Source: Brachycybe producta (Eukaryota > Arthropoda > Diplopoda > Playtdesmida > Andrognathidae). From it: 64,000 bases of DNA. The notes beneath the pieces are model-generated. The model worked only from the letters and a program-made list of their open reading frames with translations, was not told where the DNA came from and did no database searches. How positions within the stretch are numbered: the first letter of the stretch is position 1; every line of letters begins with the position of its first letter. Location: contig JAUPFP010000001.1 in the NCBI GenBank assembly GCA_036925085.1, forward strand, positions 13,712,854-13,776,853, written 5' to 3'. The translations under genes and the position numbers were made by a program. Shown piece after piece: positions 51,621 through 63,525 of the stretch.

Positions 51621-54600
51621 ATGGGAGCTGGGAAGTACCCAACCAACATCCGGATTCTCCAACTCAACCATAGGCAGAGGAATCGCAGCAGGAGCGATGG
51701 TACACACAATGGCGTGCGAGAGGAAGTGCGACATCCTGTGCCTACAGGAGCCAGGACGGAACCTGGCAGGCATCCTCACAGACTGGCTAGTGGTCACTGG
51801 CGAGCAACCACAGAAGGTCTTAACTGCGATAAGCCCCGGCTTTAAAATGGCAGTAATTTCCACGGAGGACTGTTCAGACACTCTGGATTGTGTTCTGATA
51901 GGAACTGGAAAGATGCGGTGGACATTGGACCACAGGCGAACCTCGAAGCCACCCTTTCAGCACTAGAAAACATCCATCAAAAATACCCGGGGCCAAAGAT
52001 AATAATGGGCAACTTCAACGCCAAGAACTATCTCTGGGGCTCGCCCACCTCAGACCAGCAGGGGAGGTCGTGTGTGATGAAACCTGGGGCCAGCCTTCTC
52101 CTCGACCAATGGTACTAGTTACATCGACTTGACCCTACTTTCGGGAGTGACAGACTTCACCTGGAGCATCTCGGATAGCGAGAACCTGAGCGACCACCGA
52201 AGTATCCACTGCGAGGTCACATTCACTGCCGGGACGGAAGAACCACAGAACCGCTTTAACTGACGGAAAGCAGACAGGCCTCTATTCCGAAGAGTGCTCA
52301 CAACAGGGTTAGAGGATTTTGAGCAATGGCCTTACAATGCGGAGGAGATGGCAGTCCGACTCCAAGATCTCTGCATACGGGCCTGCCAACAAGCGATGCC
52401 ACTAACCAGGGTAAGAACAAAAAATACCAATGTGAGCAAGCTCAGGAGTGCTGAGAGGCCCTACGAGAGGAATATAAGCGAGGGAGGCAAGACTTCAAAA
52501 AGAAGGTCCTCATTAAGAAGCAAGAAAGTGGGCACAACTTCTGCGAGCAACACCCCAAGGCAGATCCGTTTGGCATCCCCTACCGGGTGTTAACAAGCCA
52601 GGGTCGACACAACAAGGTCGGAAAGGCAGTACAACGGCCAGATGGAACATGGACAGCAGACAGTCAACAAACCGCTGAGGCACTTCTCGACAAGTACTTT
52701 CCCTCCGACGACCAGACGATTGACCGAACCGGGGGACAGCATGATGACACCCCATTCACAATGACAGAGTTAAGGGAGGCAGTTATGAGTTTTAGGATAT
52801 CCAAAGCTCCAGCAGAGGATGGCTTTCCAGTCATGGGCCTCCATCACCTGCTCGATGAGCAGGGACCAAAATGGCTCAGGATGCTCAATGCCTGTTTCGA
52901 GCAGGGAGTATTCCCAAAAAATCTAGAAGAGGGGCAGCGTCGCCTGGATTACTAAGCAAGGAGATGGGGGCTTCCGACCAATATGTCTACTCCCCGTGCT
53001 CGGTAAGGTCCTCGACAAGTTGTGCACAGGAAGGATCCGTTGGTTCCTAGAAAAGCAAGGGCACCTCTCTCCATCCCAGTATGGCTTTCGATGTGGGAGG
53101 CGTGCAGTACAAGCTGTTGCCGACTACGTTTCTTGGGTGCGGCAGGCTAAACAGAGACGGGAGCATAGCTTGGCAGTTGCACTCAACATCAGCAATGCCT
53201 TCAACAACGCCTGGCACCTTAGTATCCTCTGTCAGCTGCATCGTATATGTATTGCCCCGAAAATCTCCATAAGTTAGTGGCGGCCTTCTTGATAGGGCGG
53301 CAAGTGACTAGCGGCAGTTCCACCAGAGAAACCAACAAGGGCTGCCCACAGGGCTCATGTCTGGAGCTGGTCCTGTGACTCATCCTCATGGAATCCTTCT
53401 TGGCAGCCATAACAGAATAGGCATCAGCAGAGGACCGGGTCCAAGCATTTGATGTCGACGTACTGGGTGTAATATGCGGCCGATCGGTCAAAATCCTGGA
53501 GGAAAAATGGCAACACCTTTGGACTGTGTGCCCGACATGGGCTGCAGCAATGAAGTTGGAGTTTGCTGCACAGAAGACCGTAGCGGTCTTCCACCCTGCA
53601 ACGGTAGGGGGCCTATCCCTACTAACGGTACCATGCGCTACCTCGGGATTGTGGTGGACTCGCAGTTCAAATGGCTGGAGCATGCCCGGTACGTAAGGAA
53701 CAAGGTGGCAGCAATTGGAGCCCGACTGTTCATAATAGCCGGGAAAGAATGGGGGATTGCCCCAAGCACGCTGAAGATTATCTACGAGCACGCAGTTGTC
53801 CCCGCATCCTCTACGGTGCAGAGGTGTGGGGAGAAAGAGGAGTGGATCGGAGGATCATCGGTCACCTCGATGCCATGCAAAGACCATTCCTGTTGGCAAT
53901 CTGTAGGGCATACAGGACAACTGCCAGCAGATAACTGCAGGTGGCATCCGGGTGTCCACCTTTGGCAGCTCTAGCAGTGGAAACGAGCAACTTGTGGAGA
54001 AAAAAGAACTTCTTGGCTGACCAGCTGGACACCCCGATGCCCGAGATGGCAACAGATCACCCGGGTAACTGACACTCTTACGATATACACATTTGGAGCG
54101 AATCTCTGGTGGATCGGATGGACCTGTGCTTGTATACAGATGGGTCGAAGATGAATGGCAAAGTTGGTGCTGCATACGTGACCGTCCGGGGAACAAACAT
54201 CTCTGACACATGTGAGCGCCTGCCTGACGGCTGCACAGTATTCCAAGCGGAGCTCTCGGCCATCGGCCAGGCCATTAGTGCGGAAAGGGATTCACACACC
54301 TGGGCATCGGTGGCTATCTGTTCTGACTCCATGTCGGCTCTTCAGGCAGTAGCTGGTGGAAACAGCACCCTCACCGATGCACATTATGAAGGTGGAGTGC
54401 TTAGTAGGTGGCAGCAATCGAGACAGTGTCTCTCTTATGCGGATTAAGGCCCGTGCCGGGCACATGTTCAACGAACTAGCAGATGGGGCAGCTAAGCGGG
54501 GCACTATGAAAGAGGTCATCACCACCCATCAACTACCCATGGCAACACTGCGGCAGACACAACAGGTGGCAATAGTTCTCCGGTGGCAGCGGATGTGGGA

Positions 54601-54983
54601 TGTTGCAATCCAGGGGCGGCAGTTATATGCTTTCACCCCAGAGGTCAAGCGTGGCACTCGTCTCCTTACAGAAAAGCTGCTTCAACTGCTGACGGGACAT
54701 GGCCCATTCCGGGGCTAAATCTTTCGATTTCATTTACGTGGCAATGACCCATGCAAGTGCGGGGCGGGGCCGGACACGCTACCCCCTATATAACCTACCC
54801 TATATGAGTGTGCACTTGCACAGAGGGTGGCAGCACACGGGAGGCTGTAAGGCAGCAAGTAGTGGACACAGGTGGCCACTAGAGCCAGATGAAGTTCTGG
54901 AGGACAGTCGGTTAAGCTCCGAATTACAGCGGTTTGCTTCTGCAGCGGTATTCGAATACGCGAATGATGATATTGAGCCCTAG
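51621..54983 (+). pseudogene. LINE ORF2: endonuclease, reverse transcriptase, RNase H
   Basis: Pieces in order: an APE endonuclease start (NIRILQLN), CDILCLQEPGRN, KIIMGNFNAKNYLWGSP and the SDHRSI signature (about 52190). The reverse transcriptase follows with APAEDGFPV, GFRPICLLPVLGKVLDKL, SQYGFRCGRRAVQAV and GCPQGS. The catalytic F-A-D-D position reads AFDVDVLGV (about 53448), so both aspartates are out of place. An RNase H domain follows with LCLYTDGSKMNGKVGAAY, FQAELSAIGQA, CSDSMSALQA and FNELADGAAKRG. Frame changes and stops occur throughout. The combination of APE, RT and RNase H places it in the I/LOA group rather than R1 or Jockey. The 3' end is near 55000-55140; no poly-A tail is obvious. 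Confidence 0.8.
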
Positions 54984-55139
54984 ACGATTACATCACCACG
55001 TGACACGTATCCTGCATAATCTATGAGCTAACCTATGAACTGATAGTTGATATATGATTTGAGTCATTGTGTATTTCTGTATTTGTGTATTTCTGTGTAT
55101 CCCAGGCCTATAGCCTAACGGCAGGAGGGCCTTTAACCC

Positions 55140-56636
55140 TTATTAGAGGCCTCTTTGCAGAGCGAAGTTTGGTTTATTTCAGCTGAGAGGGGAAAGACCT
55201 GTACCCAGAAGCCAGGAAGAAGGAAAAGAAATAACATGGACCAGGAACTACTGTAAGTGAAACAAAAATTCTCCTTTTCTTCTCTTTTCTTTTTCTTTTC
55301 TTTTGACTTAGACCTTATGCACACCTGAGCTAAATGAATTCAATTTAAATGTGTTTAGGTGGTTTATACAAAATACAGGTGGGCCCTGAATCCAAATAAA
55401 AACTGACAATTTGACTTTGATTTAATTTGACTTAAGTAATAAATTGAATAAAGTACTGAATCAACATTTTTTAAAGTTTATATTGCTAATATCTGAACAA
55501 GTTGAATTCAACTAATTCAACTTATTGGCCAATTGCCTTTCACTGTTGAATGTGTTTAAGAATTAGAGGAATTTAACTGTGTAGGTGTCGGAGGTATTAG
55601 GTTGGGTTATTGGAGATTACAACAATAACTTGAATTAAACTGAATTAAAATTAGGATAAGGTAAATTAAAACTTGGTTGAGTTAGACTGGATTGAATTCA
55701 GTGTAATTCATTTTCGTCTGGAACGATCAAGTTCCGTCATAAACAGTGAGACCCTTAATCGTGACATAGTTATGAACACCCCAAGAACACAGACCAGGAC
55801 AAGTGAAACCGTCCCTACAGCCATTTTTACTTATTGTGATTTTGTGAAAGAATAAAGTTAACAACCTTTGTAAAGCAACAAGGTTTTTTTGTAGTAGTAA
55901 GGTAAACTGGAAAGAGGTTATATATTACTACTGCACCTCAGAGCTTTATTGTTCTTGAACCTGAGGGCATCACAAAACATTTTTGTAGGTGCATTTCGGC
56001 AAGCCAAATTTAATTGGTGAAATGCACCCAATAAAAGTTAGCGTCATGAACAGGATTTAATCAACTTTTACAAATTTTCAAATTCAATTACACTTGGCCT
56101 GGTCTTCTTTTTTGTGGTATGAGTTTTGTTTCGTTTGTAGTATTAAGGTCGGAAATGCATGCGATGCGCAAAGGTAAAAATCACTAAATGCTAGATTGTC
56201 CAAACACTTACACAGTGCCTGTAACTACATAAAAGGACAATGGCAACAGTACTTATAGTAAGAGGCAGATATTAAATGAACCTTTTCTGATTGTAACAGG
56301 AACCATTTTCGGGAGACGAACAACTGCCCGGGTCATGCAGATTGTCAACTGGAAACGGTTGAATACACGGAAAAGGTCGACATCTACTGTTTCGTGCATA
56401 AACTTATGACCACCTGCATTTGACGAAAGGATGAAGAAGAAACAAGCCTTGGGTCATTCATGAAATCATTACAAAGAACGTGTTCATCGATCGAGTGAAA
56501 GCCAAAATCCCTTATGCCATCTGGCATAGTTTCTGTCTGAGAGACTGGAACAATTTCTACTGGCATTATATACAGAATAATAATTTAATAAATAATAATA
56601 TATTAATATATATTAATATTACATATAAATAATTAA
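55140..56636. other. AT-rich stretch without a recognisable gene
   Basis: Only short frames with no family features. A TTTTCTTTTC pyrimidine run lies at 55270-55300. Many GAATTCAA/TTGAATT words occur at 55340-55700 but no clear repeat unit was seen. Confidence 0.45.
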
Positions 56637-56842
56637 CTGGGGAAGTTACCGCAGGGAGGGGGAGGGCTACTGGTGGGGTTTTTATCGTACGGGTATCGAC
56701 CTCCAACCGGTGCTACCCGTAGGCACGGACGGGTGCAAGAGGAGGGCTGGTCACTGCTTTGACCCATCCCAAGGAGGTCAAGTGGCGGTAAGTTGGTCAA
56801 ATTTACCGTGGGTCATTGTAGCGACCAAGTCGGGTCATTACA
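56637..56842 (+). repeat. LTR 3' fragment (same group as 37215-37555)
   Basis: GGGGAAGTTACCGCAGGGAG begins the match and GACCAAGTCGGGTCATTACA ends it. It has lost most of the middle of the corresponding LTR part. It abuts the zinc-knuckle fragment. Confidence 0.7.
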
Positions 56843-56851
56843 AAATCCAGT

Positions 56852-57188
56852 GTGGAATGTTTAAATTGCCACAAACGTGGGCACTTTGCAAATGAGTGCA
56901 CATCCCCAAAACAGTCAAGTTTCCATAGGAGTCCACAAAGAAGACCTTTTCAACAGCCAATCCAGGCCCATGCTTTTTTTTCGATAGTGTTACAACTGTG
57001 CGAAAATGGGACACATGGCTCGAGACTGTTGGTCAAAGGCCCAATTAGGGAAAAACACCTCTTCACAGTGTTTTAATTGTGGAAAGAGTCTACATTTTGC
57101 ACGGGATTATCATAGCCGTAATGTCGGAAGACCACCACAAAGGAATGCTGGAAATCAGTCCAGACAAGACCCTAGAAGGGGAAACTAA
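56852..57188 (+). pseudogene. Three-zinc-knuckle fragment (Gag nucleocapsid-like)
   Basis: CLNCHKRGHFANEC (frame from 56852), CYNCAKMGHMARDC in another frame near 56990-57030, and CFNCGKSLHFARDY (57078-57120), whose last Cys is a Tyr. Gln/Arg/Pro-rich linkers separate them. Three closely spaced knuckles suit a retroelement nucleocapsid or a CNBP-like protein. The context (LTR fragment before, integrase fragment 2 kb later) favours a retroelement. One frameshift and the lost Cys mark it as dead. Confidence 0.6.
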
Positions 57189-57279
57189 AAGCTTCCCCTA
57201 TAAAAACACGTACATGGGGAGGACAAGAAAAAGAACGCATCTCATATTTAATCCGTTTGAAAAAAATAAATAATAGAAA

Positions 57280-57555
57280 TCTGACACCTAACACTTAAAA
57301 CAAAAATAAAACGATAAACAATTAAAGTATGACAAATGTAATTGGAGTAAAAACATCGCCAATGTAAAAACTTTATAAAAAAACTTCCGATGGACGTAGC
57401 AGGTGGTAAAATAATATAATATGATACATTTCTCCTTAATGGATAAACAAGGAACTTAATTCAAAAATTAGAAAGAGGTAATATGATACTACTACTAACA
57501 AATAATAGTCACATAAAGAAATATACAACACCTGCATATAATGACAGGAAATAGA
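57280..57555. repeat. Interspersed noncoding repeat, partner 27768-28040
   Basis: The same order of words as at 27768-28040 (ACACCTAAC, ATAAACAATTAAAGTATGAC, GATGGACGTAGCAGGTGGTA, CACCTGCATATAATGACAGG). No coding content. Confidence 0.8.
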
Positions 57556-57849
57556 TATAATAATTTACAAACAAAAGGTAATATAAAATTGACCCCTGTT
57601 TAAAGGGTTAACTTCAATTATTGTCTAAGGTAACTGATGTCAATCAAATAACATTCACATAATACCGTAATATGTTAATCATATGATTGACCAATAAACA
57701 ATTAGAGAAGAAACCCAAATTAACCAATTAGAGATAAAAAACAAAAATCAGATTATAGTTAGTGAATTTTATTCTTTTAGTCAGAGGGTGTCGGTCAGTT
57801 GATCAGTGTAATATGAAGTGTATTTGTTCATGAATATTTGATTTCTTTA

Positions 57850-57995
57850 AGTTGTCTTGCAGTTTTCAACTTTTCTACAAGTTTTAAATTTTTCTTTAAA
57901 AAATTTCCAAGTGTTAAACTTTTTCTTTAAAGAATTTCCAAGTGTTAAATCTTTCCTTAAAGTATTTTAAAGTTAAATTTTAATGTTTCTTTAAA
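57850..57995. repeat. Tandem copies of a 29-31 bp T-rich unit
   Basis: About four copies of AAGTGTTAAATTTTTCTTTA followed by AAGAATTTCC. They follow a segment similar to 3690-3800, which is likewise followed by short tandem repeats. Confidence 0.6.
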
Positions 57996-58002
57996 GTGTT
58001 TG

Positions 58003-58383
58003 AATATTGAATTTATCAAGAAAATTTTTTTGTTGTAAACTAAGCCTGGTGGACTGGTTATCATTAAAGAAAACGGCAGTCACAAAGATTTCGAAAAGAA
58101 ATCATAAGACCATAAAAATAGTCCAAATGCACATCAACTGCAAACACTTGAGTATTGGGGTTCCCCAATACTTCTGTTGGAGTTTGAAGCCTATTGATGA
58201 TCCACTATGCAGTGGTGAAACATGTTTAGGTAGCCTCTCCTAAATGGTGGATGTGTATTTGGACTATTTTTATGGTCTTATGATTTCTTTTCGAAATCTT
58301 TGTGACTGCCGTTTTCTTTAATGATAACCAGTCCACCAGGCTTAGTTTACAACAAAAAAATTTTCTTGATAAATTCAATATTA
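58003..58383. repeat. Foldback (MITE-like) element 1
   Basis: Arms of about 125 bp form a near-perfect inverted repeat. The left arm runs from TTGAATTTATCAAGAAAA through TTGTTGTAAACTAAGCC and GAAAACGGCAGTCACAAAG; the right arm is its complement ending TTGATAAATTCAATA. The interior of about 125 bp is unique and reads in one direction. Confidence 0.8.
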
Positions 58384-58671
58384 AAAATACTTTTTCATAG
58401 TCTGAATAATGCTCTTATTCGTTCATTCGGCAAGACCATTACTTGTGCTTATTTCCTTGTGCTTATGTGCTTATTTCCTCCAACCGGTTGTACTAATGTT
58501 CCAATGAAATCCATTCCCCAGCATTCACAAGGTTTTCCAATGGGCATTTCTTGAAGGAAAAGTTCAGGTTTCTCCGTACCTAACTTACAACCTACAACCA
58601 ATTAACTTTCAAGAATGCTTTAATGATAAATTCAATAATATAATAGAAAAATAGTTGGCTTGTAATAATAA

Positions 58672-59030
58672 TGCAAGAAAATTTTGTTGTTGTAAACTAA
58701 GCCTGGTGGATTGGTTATAATTAAAGAAAACGGCAGTCACAAAGATTTCGAAAAGAAATCATAAGACCATAAAAATAGTCCAAATGCACATCCACCATTT
58801 AGGAGAGGCTACCTAAACATGTTTCACCACTGCATAGTGGATCATCAATAGGCTTCAAACTCCAACAGAAGTATTGGGGAACCCCAATACTCAAGTGTTT
58901 GCAGTTGATGTGCATTTGGACTATTTTTATGGTCTTATGATTTCTTTTCGAAATCTTTGTGACTGCCATTTTCTTTAATGATAACCAGTCCACCAGGCTT
59001 AGTTTACAACAAAAAATGTTCTTGCACTAT
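58672..59030. repeat. Foldback element 2, interior inverted
   Basis: The same arms as element 1, but the interior between them is in the opposite direction (GTTTCACCACTGCATAGTGG comes before CCCCAATACTCAAGTG). It forms most of the core of the large palindrome. Confidence 0.75.
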
Positions 59031-59099
59031 TATTACAAGCCAACTATTTTTTTCTATTATATTATTATGTACTTTAAATATTATTATGTGCACTCACAA

Positions 59100-59345
59100 T
59101 TTCATGAGTGTTGGTTGTGATCCACTATATGTGGTTCCCCAATACTCATGTTGGAGTTTGAAGCCTACTGATGATCCACTTGGCAGTGGTGAAACACATT
59201 TAGGTAGCCTCTCCTAAATGGTGTATGTGCATTTGGACTATTTTTATGGTCTTATGATTTCTTTTCGAAATCTTTGTGACTGCCGTTTTCTTTAATTATA
59301 ACCAATCCACCAGGCTTAGTTTACAACAACAAAATTTTCTTTCAT
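59100..59345. repeat. Foldback element 3, left arm missing
   Basis: The interior in the element 1 direction and a complete right arm ending GTTTACAACAACAAAATTTTC. The left arm is absent. Confidence 0.65.
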
Positions 59346-59439
59346 TATTATTACAAGCCAACTATTTTTCTATTATATTATTGAATTTATCATTAAAGCA
59401 TTCTTGAAAGTTAATTGGTTGTAGGTTGTAAGTTAGGTA

Positions 59440-60485
59440 CGGAGAAACCTGAAGGTTTCCTTCAAGAAATGCCCATTGGAAAACCTTGTGAATGCTGGGG
59501 AATGGATTTCATTGGAACATTAGTACAACCGGTTGGAGGAAATAAGCACATAAGCACAAGGAAATAAGCACAAGTAATGGTCTTGCCGAACGAACGAATA
59601 AGAGCATTATTCAGACTATGAAAAAGTATTTTACTCCTGCCAAGAACCAAACCGATTCGGCTACGAAACTGGATGCAGTTTTGGAATCGTACAACTCATC
59701 CATAAAGTTTACACCTTATAGACTCATGTTTGGATGGGAGCCTAGAAATAAAGTTGACACCTTAGTTCCAGAATGGCCAATTATTGTGGATAACGAGGCA
59801 TTAAACCTCATGGACGTTCGACAACAGGCGGAGGAACGCCAAGAAGACGAACTAAGAACAGCCAGAGCAAACCTGAAAGCAACACATGATTGTCGAAAGA
59901 AATACTATGACCAAAGGCACAAGAAGCCTTATGAGTATCAAAGTTGGTCAAAAAGTAATTGTGCGAGACATGCGTATCAGGCCTGGCCAGAACAAGAATT
60001 TTTTTACGAAATGGAGACAGGGATATACGATTGTCTCGAAAGTATCAGACACCGTATACCGATTATCGTATGGAAATTGAGCTGGAAGATTAGTGGAGGA
60101 CTCTGTGAATGTTGTTAACATGAGACCACTATATGAGACTTACCAACAATATGGACTCACTGTTCCAACAGCTGGAGACACCCTAGAGTTCACGGGTAAC
60201 TCATCACCAGAAGAAACTGAATCGGAACCTGAAAAAGAAAAGAATATGCCAGCGTTTGTCAAAAAGAAGAACTTACCTTCCCGTAAGAAGATATGTTGTG
60301 GACACTGCAGATGCCAAAATGCATGGATTGAATCATCTGAGGATGATGAAGAAATTGAAATATTTACGAAAGAAATCCAAAAGCATTCCGACCGTAACGT
60401 CGAAATTCGAAGAAAAATGGCAGCAGACGATAACCAGCAGCAATTCTCATACTTACCTGGCGAAGATGCGATGCAATTCACCTGA
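59440..60485 (+). pseudogene. pol: Integrase fragment and C-terminal tail of an LTR element
   Basis: GKPCECWGMDFIGTLVQPVG gives the start of the integrase core with its first Asp. A deletion then joins it to NGLAERTNKSIIQTMKKYF, the part with the catalytic Glu. The C-terminal region follows: YNSSIKFTPYRLMFGWEPRN, RANLKATHDCRKKYYDQRHK, and after a frame change FFTKWRQGYTIVSKVSDTVY. A last segment (60093-60485) is an acidic tail with a Cys/His cluster (KICCGHCRCQ). The deletion is present in both palindrome arms, so it is older than the duplication. Family: Ty3/gypsy-like by motif. Confidence 0.65.
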
Positions 60486-61062
60486 GAATATGGTAACAAG
60501 CCGAATTTCACCAAGGAAACCATTGGATTCATCAAAGAAATTAAAGGAATACCTGAAGAAACGATGAAAATCGACAAAAAAGACGCAAATTCAACGATAG
60601 AATTTCAAATCGAAGTGAAAAACATGCAAATTATCGATGAAACAACAAAAAGGAACGATAATATGGATGCTAGTGATGCCACAGAAGGAGATGATGTCCC
60701 AAATGAGGAAGTAAACAGAGCGGTCAATGACGCTAATGCACATAGGAGAAACACGTGGGCAGAGGGATACATTTAGTGAGAAAACCACTAGCCTAGCACA
60801 ACTCTGGACCCGGTCCTAATGTTTATCTTCTTCATGACTGACAACCTTGCCCATGTGTTGTGCACATGTACCGGCACTATTTTTTGGCATCTTGATCATA
60901 TCGACACTTTTTATGCAATAATCGGCCATCTTTGGAAAAGTTTTATTAATATCGACAAAAATCAAAGAAATCAGGAAGATTCAACGGGATGGATCGAAAG
61001 AGGTAAGAAAGAGCCGGAAAAAGACTTTTCATTTCGGGCTCCGAAATACAAATTTTCTTTCT
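60486..61062 (+). other. Spacer with one short acidic frame
   Basis: A 70-codon frame at 60564-60776 is rich in Asp, Glu and Asn and has no recognisable domain; it may continue the tail of the preceding pol. Nothing else is supportable before element D. Confidence 0.35.
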
Positions 61063-63165
61063 TTGTCTTTTGCCTCCGATAGGAGCCGTAATATGAAATC
61101 ACCACTAGAGAATCTCTACGGGGATGTGGATACTACCAGGCAGGGTTGGGGCACAGTGTCCGTGGGCCAACCTTGCAGGGTCGTGCCCACAAGCGCACAA
61201 GATATTTCGAGCAACGAAAAGACCAGCCAAGCTCCATCATTCCAATTGAGGAAGGGTCGAAATTGGTTTTCGACACTGCAGCTGTTCCTCTGGAAAAAGA
61301 TTGCTGATGGGTTGTGGACATGCGAGGCCACACCCAAGATGACGAAGCGCCAGGAGGCCAAGCGAAAGGCCAAGATATTGCCTAGTTTTGTCGGCGCAGG
61401 ACAACCAAATTTTTACCGTTCAATAAAACCTGGAGAGTTCACTCCCGGAGGGGCTGAGCCACGCCACTGGGGCAAGACTGGCGAGCCAGAAGGTACAGAA
61501 GAATGGACTGCCCATCATTGAGAATGCCACCAACGTCGAAACCGCCCACCAATTCCTCACCGTACCCTAACTGAAATTTGGGACGAGAAGGGGAATTATG
61601 TAAGGAAGAGTATGGCCCTGCGAAATGCTGAGAAGGCATATGCTGCATTAGTGGAACCAGAGGCTGCCAAAGCAAAGGCTCACCTCTAGACATTACAATG
61701 CTCCCATCGATTGTCCTGAAGCAGCTGCCATCGCTCCTATCATAGAACCGAGTCTGTGCAAGAACAACCCGAGTAAGCGGCACAGGAAGGCGAAGAAGCA
61801 TCGTGAGGAAGGACTTGCAGAGTCCTGCGATGTCCACCTCCCCTTTACTAGAGTCGTCAAAGATCAACCAATGGGACTCATCATCACTATCCAGAATGAC
61901 CACGAAGAGGACAATGACGTCCTATACATCGATACCGATGATGAGGAGCTCCCAGGAACAGAGCCTGAAGGAAGTGCCAGAGGAGTTAGCCGTGCTGCCC
62001 CTCCTCCTCCCAAGATCTACACCAAGTTGACAACTCCAGACCAGAAAGCAACCGCAGTCCCAGAGGATCCCAGAAGCAGCTACAACGAGCAGCTCAAACT
62101 CCTCATTGATATCGCCATGGAGTATCACCTCCGAGGACTGTCACTAATCGACCAGGTATATGAAACGTTTCATGGCGAATGTATGGTCCTGTATGATGGA
62201 AGGATAATGGAATACAAGGAAGCTGCCCTTTCGGTTGAGATTGCTAATTCAGGTCTCACAGAAGACCTGCTGGTTCGTGGAGTTCGGCGTTGGAGGCAAA
62301 TTAGGCCTCTCTTCGAACGAAACCGACCCAGAAGAGTCCAGTAAGATCGGAAGTTCGTAGCTTCTTTCATCAAGCGCCAGAAAATAAAGTGATGCTGAGA
62401 GACATCTGCCCTCGAGAACCAGGACAGCTGTATGCCGACGATGTTGAGATCACGGAGCCAAAGGCTGCCGCCAGGAGCGATAAGGAAGCTCCTGGGTGTC
62501 CTATGGCTACCGTATCGTCTCCTGTCACCATGGAAGCAGAAGTGAAATCAAAGGTCGAACCAGCGAAGGAAACAGGGACCATCCCAAAAAAGCAGTTCAT
62601 CAAGGAGTGTCTGGGGTTGCCATCAGGAACCCCCACGAAGTCCTTGAGGGTCCCTGAAGGCAAGCCCATTACTCAGCCTCACAGAAGTACTATAGAAGAT
62701 GAGACCATACTCAATAACCTCTGCGTGTATTGGCAAAGAAAACGGGACTCTCTGAGTAGGATGAAACACCACCCAAAGGGCCCAGGACATTCGTAATTTG
62801 CCTTGGTCGTCCGCGCTGTCTCCACAATACTTCTCCTCGACACCAAGTATAAGGAAGTCACGATATTTCATTATGAAGACGTCTTGAAGATCCAAGACAT
62901 CAAGGAAGGCATCCGGGATTGGATTCGGGCCTTCTTTCAGTGGAACAAGAAGGACAAAAACGCCATCAGGGGATGAAGAGTGTCAGCTCCCAGATTCCAC
63001 GACGACCGGCCTTACCTACTATATGATGCGGCCAACAGCAGAGCAGAGGGACGACAGAGTCTTCGCCTTTACAAGGGATCTGCCAAAACCGCTACCCTAC
63101 TGGAAAAGGAACTACGAAGCAGCCAAGAAAGTCCTGCCCTGGGTTGGGCCCGTATGGAATATTAA
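61063..63165 (+). pseudogene. ORF3 of element D, broken
   Basis: This is a fourth relative of the unknown ORF3. Block 1 is recognisable at about 61417-61490 (FYRSIKPGEFTPGGAEPRHW, then GKTGEPEG; compare IPGGAAPPGWGKG in A). An acidic stretch follows (DVLYIDTDDEELPG), then block 2 at about 62080 (YNEQLKLLIDIAMEYHLRG). The C-terminal domain starts at ILNNLCVYWQRKRD (about 62707-62748) and continues in shifted frames through STILLLDTKYKEVTIFHYED, IRDWIRAFFQWN and APRFHDDRPYLLYDAANS. Stops and frameshifts near 61521, 61850, 62344, 62796 and 62975 disable it. Gag and protease are not present upstream. The element's 3' LTR begins 360 bp downstream. Confidence 0.6.
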
Positions 63166-63525
63166 TTGTATTGTTAAGTATCCTATACTTGTTCTTGTTT
63201 TTATGCACATTTGGATTTGCATTGATTCTCTTTTAATATTTTTGTATTTTTATATGCATGTTCGCATTTTTCTTGTAGGCAGTTGCCTGTGTTTTTATAG
63301 TAAAGTTTTAGGGATTTCTCCTTTTAGTAATTTAATAGGCCTATTGATCAATATATATATAATATATAGGGCCTATTGATCAATTTTAATCTTTTAGATT
63401 TGTTTAATTCCAAGCGAGAATTTTTAATATTTTGAATCACGAGTAGTGATTTTTGCATTTAATTATCCATTTAACGGGTTCAACTTTTGGAAGTACAGGG
63501 ATGTACTTCTAAACTAGTTTGGGGG

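Larger units (their letters stand above)
58383..59640. repeat. Large inverted duplication with a fragment of integrase in both arms
   Basis: About 58385-58890 is the reverse complement of about 59130-59635, with a loop in between. The outer arms contain the same piece of an integrase gene: on the minus strand at 58385-58560 and on the plus strand at 59440-59635 (GKPCECWGMDFIGTLVQPVG). The inner arms contain halves of the foldback element. Confidence 0.75.

Noticed and set aside
53219..53791. 190-codon minus-strand frame
   Set aside because: Antisense of the LINE reverse transcriptase.
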